The translations under genes and the position numbers were made by a program. A stretch of DNA of 40,872 nt, from NCBI GenBank assembly GCA_025360285.1, contig JANYCM010000228.1, positions 1 to 40,872 of the forward strand, given 5' to 3'. Shown here piece by piece: positions 36,991 to 40,872 of this stretch; position 1 is the first letter of the stretch; each line of letters begins with the position of its first letter. Under the pieces are notes generated by a model, which did no database searches, was not told where the DNA came from, and saw only the letters and a list, made by a program, of their open reading frames with translations. This DNA is from Sphingomonadales bacterium (GTDB lineage Bacteria; Pseudomonadota; Alphaproteobacteria; Sphingomonadales; Sphingomonadaceae).

Positions 36991-38343
36991 ATGACCGTGT
37001 CACATATGAAGACCATCTTGCTTTGCGCCAGTGCCATCGCCCTGTCGATCACGCCCTTCGCCGCCAATGCCACGGCCAAGCACAAGGTAAAGCCTGCCGG
37101 CCCGTCGGCGGCTTCCATCCAGGCCCAGGAGATTCGTGAGCTGCGCGCCCAGCTTCTGGCCCTGACGGCGAGGCTCGACGCCCAAGCCGCCGCGACCCAG
37201 CAGGCGGCCGCGCAAGCCAGCGACGCTCAGGTCAAAGTCCAGTCGGTTGTCGAAGACGCACAGGCGACCCAGGCTCAGGTCAATGCCCAGGCCCAGGCGA
37301 TGCCCGATCAGGTCAAGATGGCGCTGGCCACCCAGCCCAAACCCAAGGCGCAATGGTTTGATGAGACCAAGATCAGCGGCCGCATGTATTATAATTTTAC
37401 GACGATCAGCCGCTTTTCGAATGGCGTCAAAAACGAAGGTGATGGCGACCTGGCGATCAAGCGCCTCTACATCGGCATCGATCACAAATTCGATGATATT
37501 TTCTCGGTGAACTTCACTACCGATATAGACAATGTTGTCGGCCAGACGGGCAATCTGGTCGGCAAGGGCCTGTATGTGAAAAAGGCCTTTGTCGAAGCCC
37601 GGCTTGATCCGGCGCTGATCATCCGGCTTGGCGCCGCCGATATGCCCTGGGTGCCGTTTGCCGAAGCAAATTACGGTTATCGGCACGTTGAAAATGTCCT
37701 TATCGACCGCACCCGGTTTGGCACCTCCACCGACTGGGGCATCCATGCGCTGGGCAGTTTTGCTGATGGCATTATCAGCTATCAGGTCTCGGTCATCGAT
37801 GGCGCCGGCTATCGCGATGTCCATGTGTCCAAGACATTGGATGTCGAAGGCCGGGTATCGGCACAATATCATGGCTTCACCGTGGCGGTGGGCGGTTATA
37901 CCGGCAAGCTGGGCAAGGATATCCAGGGTGCCACTTTGCTGCATACTGCCGAGCGCCAGGATGCGCTGATCGGCTATCAAGGCAAGATTTTTTCGGTCGG
38001 TGCCGAATATTACCATGCCAAGAACTGGACGCAGGTGACGGCGGTGCCCAGCGATTCGGCCAATGGCTATTCGCTGTTCGGGACCGTCACGCCGATCAAG
38101 AAGATCAGCATTTTCGGCCGCTATGACTGGGTCAAGCCGAAGAATGATACGGCCAATGGTTTCAAGGACGAATATTACAACATTGGTATTCAGTACAGCC
38201 CGGCCAAGATTGTGGATTTTGCGCTGGTCTACAAACATGAAAAGGCGTTGGGCGGCGTGTTGCTGACCAGCAATGGCAGCATCGGCGGCAGCGTTGATGG
38301 CAGTTATGACGAATTCGGGCTGTTCGGCCAGGTGCGCTTCTGA
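36991..38343 (+). CDS. OprP/OprO-type phosphate-selective porin
   Basis: Signal peptide, short coiled-coil (IQAQEIRELRAQLLALTARLDAQ), then barrel ISGRMYYNFTTISRFSNGVKNEGDGDLAIKRLYIGIDHKFDDIFSVNFTTDI, C-terminal FGQVRF. Confidence 0.88.
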   Translation: MTVSHMKTILLCASAIALSITPFAANATAKHKVKPAGPSAASIQAQEIRELRAQLLALTARLDAQAAATQQAAAQASDAQVKVQSVVEDAQATQAQVNAQAQAMPDQVKMALATQPKPKAQWFDETKISGRMYYNFTTISRFSNGVKNEGDGDLAIKRLYIGIDHKFDDIFSVNFTTDIDNVVGQTGNLVGKGLYVKKAFVEARLDPALIIRLGAADMPWVPFAEANYGYRHVENVLIDRTRFGTSTDWGIHALGSFADGIISYQVSVIDGAGYRDVHVSKTLDVEGRVSAQYHGFTVAVGGYTGKLGKDIQGATLLHTAERQDALIGYQGKIFSVGAEYYHAKNWTQVTAVPSDSANGYSLFGTVTPIKKISIFGRYDWVKPKNDTANGFKDEYYNIGIQYSPAKIVDFALVYKHEKALGGVLLTSNGSIGGSVDGSYDEFGLFGQVRF

Positions 38344-38355
38344 TCGGATGACAGG

Positions 38356-38388
38356 AACGGGGGCGCCACTGGGTGCTCCCGTTTCTCT
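38356..38388 (+). terminator. rho-independent terminator after the porin gene
   Basis: AACGGGGGCGCC-ACTG-GGTGCTCCCGTT, 12-bp stem with two G-U pairs, followed by TCTCT. Confidence 0.8.
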
Positions 38389-38459
38389 GGACCATTTGGT
38401 CTGACACAGGCATGCCAGCGCGGTTTCTCGGGCTGGACAATCACAATCGCCGCGGGCAT

Positions 38460-38513
38460 ATGAGCGTCATGCAGCTTGTGGCCCTCCTGCTTCTGCGACT
38501 TACGCGCCCTTAG
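38460..38513 (+). CDS. putative leucine leader peptide MSVMQLVALLLLRLTRP
   Basis: ATG AGC GTC ATG CAG CTT GTG GCC CTC CTG CTT CTG CGA CTT ACG CGC CCT TAG; 6 Leu in 17 codons, about 100 nt upstream of leuA; too short for the ORF track. Confidence 0.65.
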   Translation: MSVMQLVALLLLRLTRP

Positions 38514-38557
38514 GCGCGACGTATTTGTTCGCCCTGATGGGCTTGAGCCACCGCGCC
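38503..38557 (+). promoter_or_regulatory. putative leuA attenuator with mutually exclusive pairings
   Basis: CGCGCC (38503-38508) and CGCGCC (38552-38557) can each pair with GGCGCG (38513-38518); GCCC-TGAT-GGGC (38531-38542) lies between. Confidence 0.5.
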
Positions 38558-38611
38558 TGAGGGACCTTCCGCTACCATATCGGAACCCAATTTTCAGACA
38601 GGCACCATATC

Positions 38612-40150
38612 ATGACCGACCATATCCGAATTTTCGACACGACCCTGCGTGACGGTGAGCAATCGCCGGGCTGTTCGATGAACCTTGAAGAAAAATTGAA
38701 GGTCGCGGCGCAGCTGGAAACACTGGGCGTCGATATCATTGAAGCCGGCTTTGCCATCGCCAGCCAAGGCGATTTCGAAGCGGTTACTGCCGTCGCCAAG
38801 CAGTGCGATACGGCGATCGTCGCCAGCCTGGCGCGCGCCGCCATGCCCGATATCGATCGCGCCTGGGCCGCCGTCCGCCATGCCCGGCGCCCGCGCATCC
38901 ACACGTTCATTGCCACCTCGCCGCTGCATATGCGGGCGAAACTCAACAAGACGCCGGAGGAAGTGCTCGACGCCATTGCTGCGTCGGTCACCCATGCCCG
39001 CAACCTGTGCGAGGACGTCGAATGGTCGGCGGAGGATGCGACGCGCAGCGACCCCGATTTCCTGTGCCGCGCCGTTGAAACCGCGATCCGCGCCGGGGCG
39101 ACGACGATCAACCTGCCCGATACGGTCGGCTATGCGACGCCCGACACCTATGGCGCGATGTTCCGTGATGTCATCAACCGCGTCCCCGATGCCGACAAGG
39201 CGATATTTTCGACGCATTGCCACAATGATCTCGGTCTCGCCGTTGCCAATACGCTGGCGGCGATCATGGCGGGCGCGCGCCAGTGCGAAGCGACGATCAA
39301 CGGCATCGGTGAACGCGCCGGCAATGCCGCGGTGGAGGAAATCGCCATGGCGATCCGCGTGCGCCATGATGTGTTGCCGGTGCGCACCGGCATCGTGACG
39401 ACCGAAATCACCAAAGCATCGCGGTTGATCAGCGGGATCACCGGCATGGCGGTGCAGGCCAACAAGGCGATCGTCGGCGCCAACGCCTTTGCCCATGAAA
39501 GCGGCATCCACCAGGACGGTATGCTGAAGGATTCGAGCACCTATGAGATCATGACGCCCGAAAGCGTCGGCATGGGCGCAACGAACCTGGTGCTGGGCAA
39601 GCATTCGGGGCGCGCCGCCTTCCGCCAGAAGCTCGGCGAGATGGGTTATGATCTCAGCGACAATGAATTCGGCGATGCCTTCAAGCGCTTCAAGGATCTG
39701 GCCGACGCCAAGAAGCAGGTGTTCGATGAGGATATCGTCGCGCTGGTTGATGACGAAGTGCTGCGCGGGCATGATCGCATCCAGGTCGTCGAAGTCGAGG
39801 TCTATTGCGGATCGAATGGCCCGCAGCGTGCCATTCTGACGCTGAGCATCGATGGTGAGGAACATACCGCCGCAGTGCGCGGCAATGGCCCGGTTGATGC
39901 GCTGTTCAACGCGGTGCGCAAGCTGGTGCCGCACGATGGCGCGACCTTGCAGCTGTACCAGGTCCATGCGGTGACGGCGGGGACGGATGCACAGGCGGAA
40001 GTGTCGGTTACGCTGTCGGAAGACGGCCGGATGGCGCGCGGTGCCGGGGCGCATACCGACACGCTGGTGGCGAGTGCGCGGGCGTATGTGAATGCGCTCA
40101 ACAAGCTGGTGGTCAAGCGCGGCCGGAGCGCGCTGGCGGCGGCGGGGTAG
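38612..40150 (+). CDS. leuA: 2-isopropylmalate synthase
   Basis: IFDTTLRDGEQSPGCSMNLEEKLKVAAQLETLGVDIIEAGFAIASQGDFEAV; NLPDTVGYATP; STHCHNDLGLAVANTLAAIMAGARQCEATINGIGERAGN; C-terminal regulatory domain. Confidence 0.97.
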   Translation: MTDHIRIFDTTLRDGEQSPGCSMNLEEKLKVAAQLETLGVDIIEAGFAIASQGDFEAVTAVAKQCDTAIVASLARAAMPDIDRAWAAVRHARRPRIHTFIATSPLHMRAKLNKTPEEVLDAIAASVTHARNLCEDVEWSAEDATRSDPDFLCRAVETAIRAGATTINLPDTVGYATPDTYGAMFRDVINRVPDADKAIFSTHCHNDLGLAVANTLAAIMAGARQCEATINGIGERAGNAAVEEIAMAIRVRHDVLPVRTGIVTTEITKASRLISGITGMAVQANKAIVGANAFAHESGIHQDGMLKDSSTYEIMTPESVGMGATNLVLGKHSGRAAFRQKLGEMGYDLSDNEFGDAFKRFKDLADAKKQVFDEDIVALVDDEVLRGHDRIQVVEVEVYCGSNGPQRAILTLSIDGEEHTAAVRGNGPVDALFNAVRKLVPHDGATLQLYQVHAVTAGTDAQAEVSVTLSEDGRMARGAGAHTDTLVASARAYVNALNKLVVKRGRSALAAAG

Positions 40151-40185
40151 GGTTGCCGATGTCATTGGTTACCCACGATATTGCC

Positions 40186-40872
40186 CTATTCCGGCTTGCC
40201 GGCAGTCATCCTGGCCTTGATCAGGCCAACCAATTGCCGCCGCTGACGATCACCGTTGCGGTTGGGGGTCATTTTGGTCAACGCTGCCAGATAGGCCCGG
40301 TCCCACTCGCTTAATTGGCTGTCGCCGCCGGTGAACAGCCCCAGGATTGACGGTACACCCGGCGGATCGGGGGGCAGGCGGGTCGGCGCCAGCGTCACCA
40401 TGGCGACATGGTCGGCGACGGCGTCGAGTGATTTGCCGGTGGCCAGCATCACATCGACGATCGCTGTCGCGCTGGTCACACCGATGGTCAGATTGCTGTC
40501 GATCAGGCTGGAATTATAGCCGCTGGTCACCACCGCATCGGGGCCGATCGGCATCACCGAGTCCAGCGGCGGCCCGCCTGCCGTGCCCGCCGATGTCAGC
40601 GCCGCCGCCCCGCTGGCGCCGGCACCCGTCGCACCGCCATGGCCGTCACCAGCGGTCATGCCATACCACCAGCGCACCGGCAGCGCCGCTTCTGTCAGCC
40701 GCGCCTGTTCTGCCACGGGCAGTTTTTCCACCAGCCCCGGCCGCTTCTGCAAGATGAAGCTGGCGGTGCGGCGGCCGTCTTCGCTGAAGATGATGTTGAG
40801 GTTGGGGCGGCAGGCTTCGGGGGCGATCGCCATGCCGGCGCCCGCCGCCACCGCCCGCACCCGCGCCGTCAC
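40186..40872 (-). CDS. hypothetical protein, C-terminal part (continues beyond window)
   Basis: Long ORF open to the window end; PEACRPNLNIIFSEDGRRTASFILQKRPGLVEKL, Gly/Ala-rich linker, C-terminal LPPDPPGVPSILGLFTGGDSQLSEWDRAYLAALTKM. Confidence 0.75.
   Translation of the reverse strand: MTARVRAVAAGAGMAIAPEACRPNLNIIFSEDGRRTASFILQKRPGLVEKLPVAEQARLTEAALPVRWWYGMTAGDGHGGATGAGASGAAALTSAGTAGGPPLDSVMPIGPDAVVTSGYNSSLIDSNLTIGVTSATAIVDVMLATGKSLDAVADHVAMVTLAPTRLPPDPPGVPSILGLFTGGDSQLSEWDRAYLAALTKMTPNRNGDRQRRQLVGLIKARMTAGKPE

Noticed and set aside
36975-37006. Possible Pho box at GTGTCACAT before the porin
   Set aside because: Only one half-site; no second repeat 11 bp upstream, and it overlaps the proposed start codon.
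35800-38238. Long minus-strand ORFs opposite pstS and the porin (367 and 412 aa)
   Set aside because: Antisense of well-supported genes; no recognisable domains.
38594-40165. 523-aa minus-strand ORF opposite leuA
   Set aside because: Antisense shadow of a strongly conserved gene in GC-rich DNA; composition typical of spurious ORFs.
1-40872. CRISPR array, tRNA, rRNA, prophage, transposase or known defence system
   Set aside because: No regular direct repeats, tRNA-like cloverleaf, or relevant protein motifs seen on reading the sequence and ORF list; not exhaustively computed.

Overview
GC-rich (sphingomonad-like, inferred from protein style) chromosomal window with about 36 supported genes and no recognisable tRNA, rRNA, CRISPR array, transposase or integrase. 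The flanks hold housekeeping genes: riboflavin synthase and ribD, gloB and a glyoxalase-fold gene on the left; DUF2721, pstS, a phosphate-type porin and leuA on the right. Between about 3.8 and 35 kb lies a dense catabolic accessory cluster: TonB-dependent receptor, two MFS transporters, five alpha/beta-hydrolase genes (two of them tandem two-domain fusions), a tannase/feruloyl-esterase-like enzyme, amidase, exported cupin, EthD-like protein, MmgE/PrpD protein, acyl-CoA dehydrogenase, CoA-transferase, VAO-type FAD oxidase, aldehyde dehydrogenase, FAD monooxygenase, enoyl-CoA hydratase, amidohydrolase, acyl-CoA ligase, and LysR and IclR regulators. The substrate is unknown. The main non-coding observations are: (i) a ~190-bp near-palindromic, MITE/REP-like element at 31180-31370; (ii) an unannotated leucine-rich leader peptide (MSVMQLVALLLLRLTRP) with an attenuator-like inverted repeat before leuA; (iii) a perfect 21-bp palindrome in the divergent cupin/EthD promoter region; (iv) a perfect 15-bp palindrome upstream of the IclR gene; (v) a Pho-box-like site before pstS. 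Several cluster proteins lack canonical catalytic residues: GxHxG or GxGxG nucleophile elbows in alpha/beta hydrolases, and no DxHxH motif in the amidohydrolase. All family calls come from reading motifs in the translations; no searches were run.
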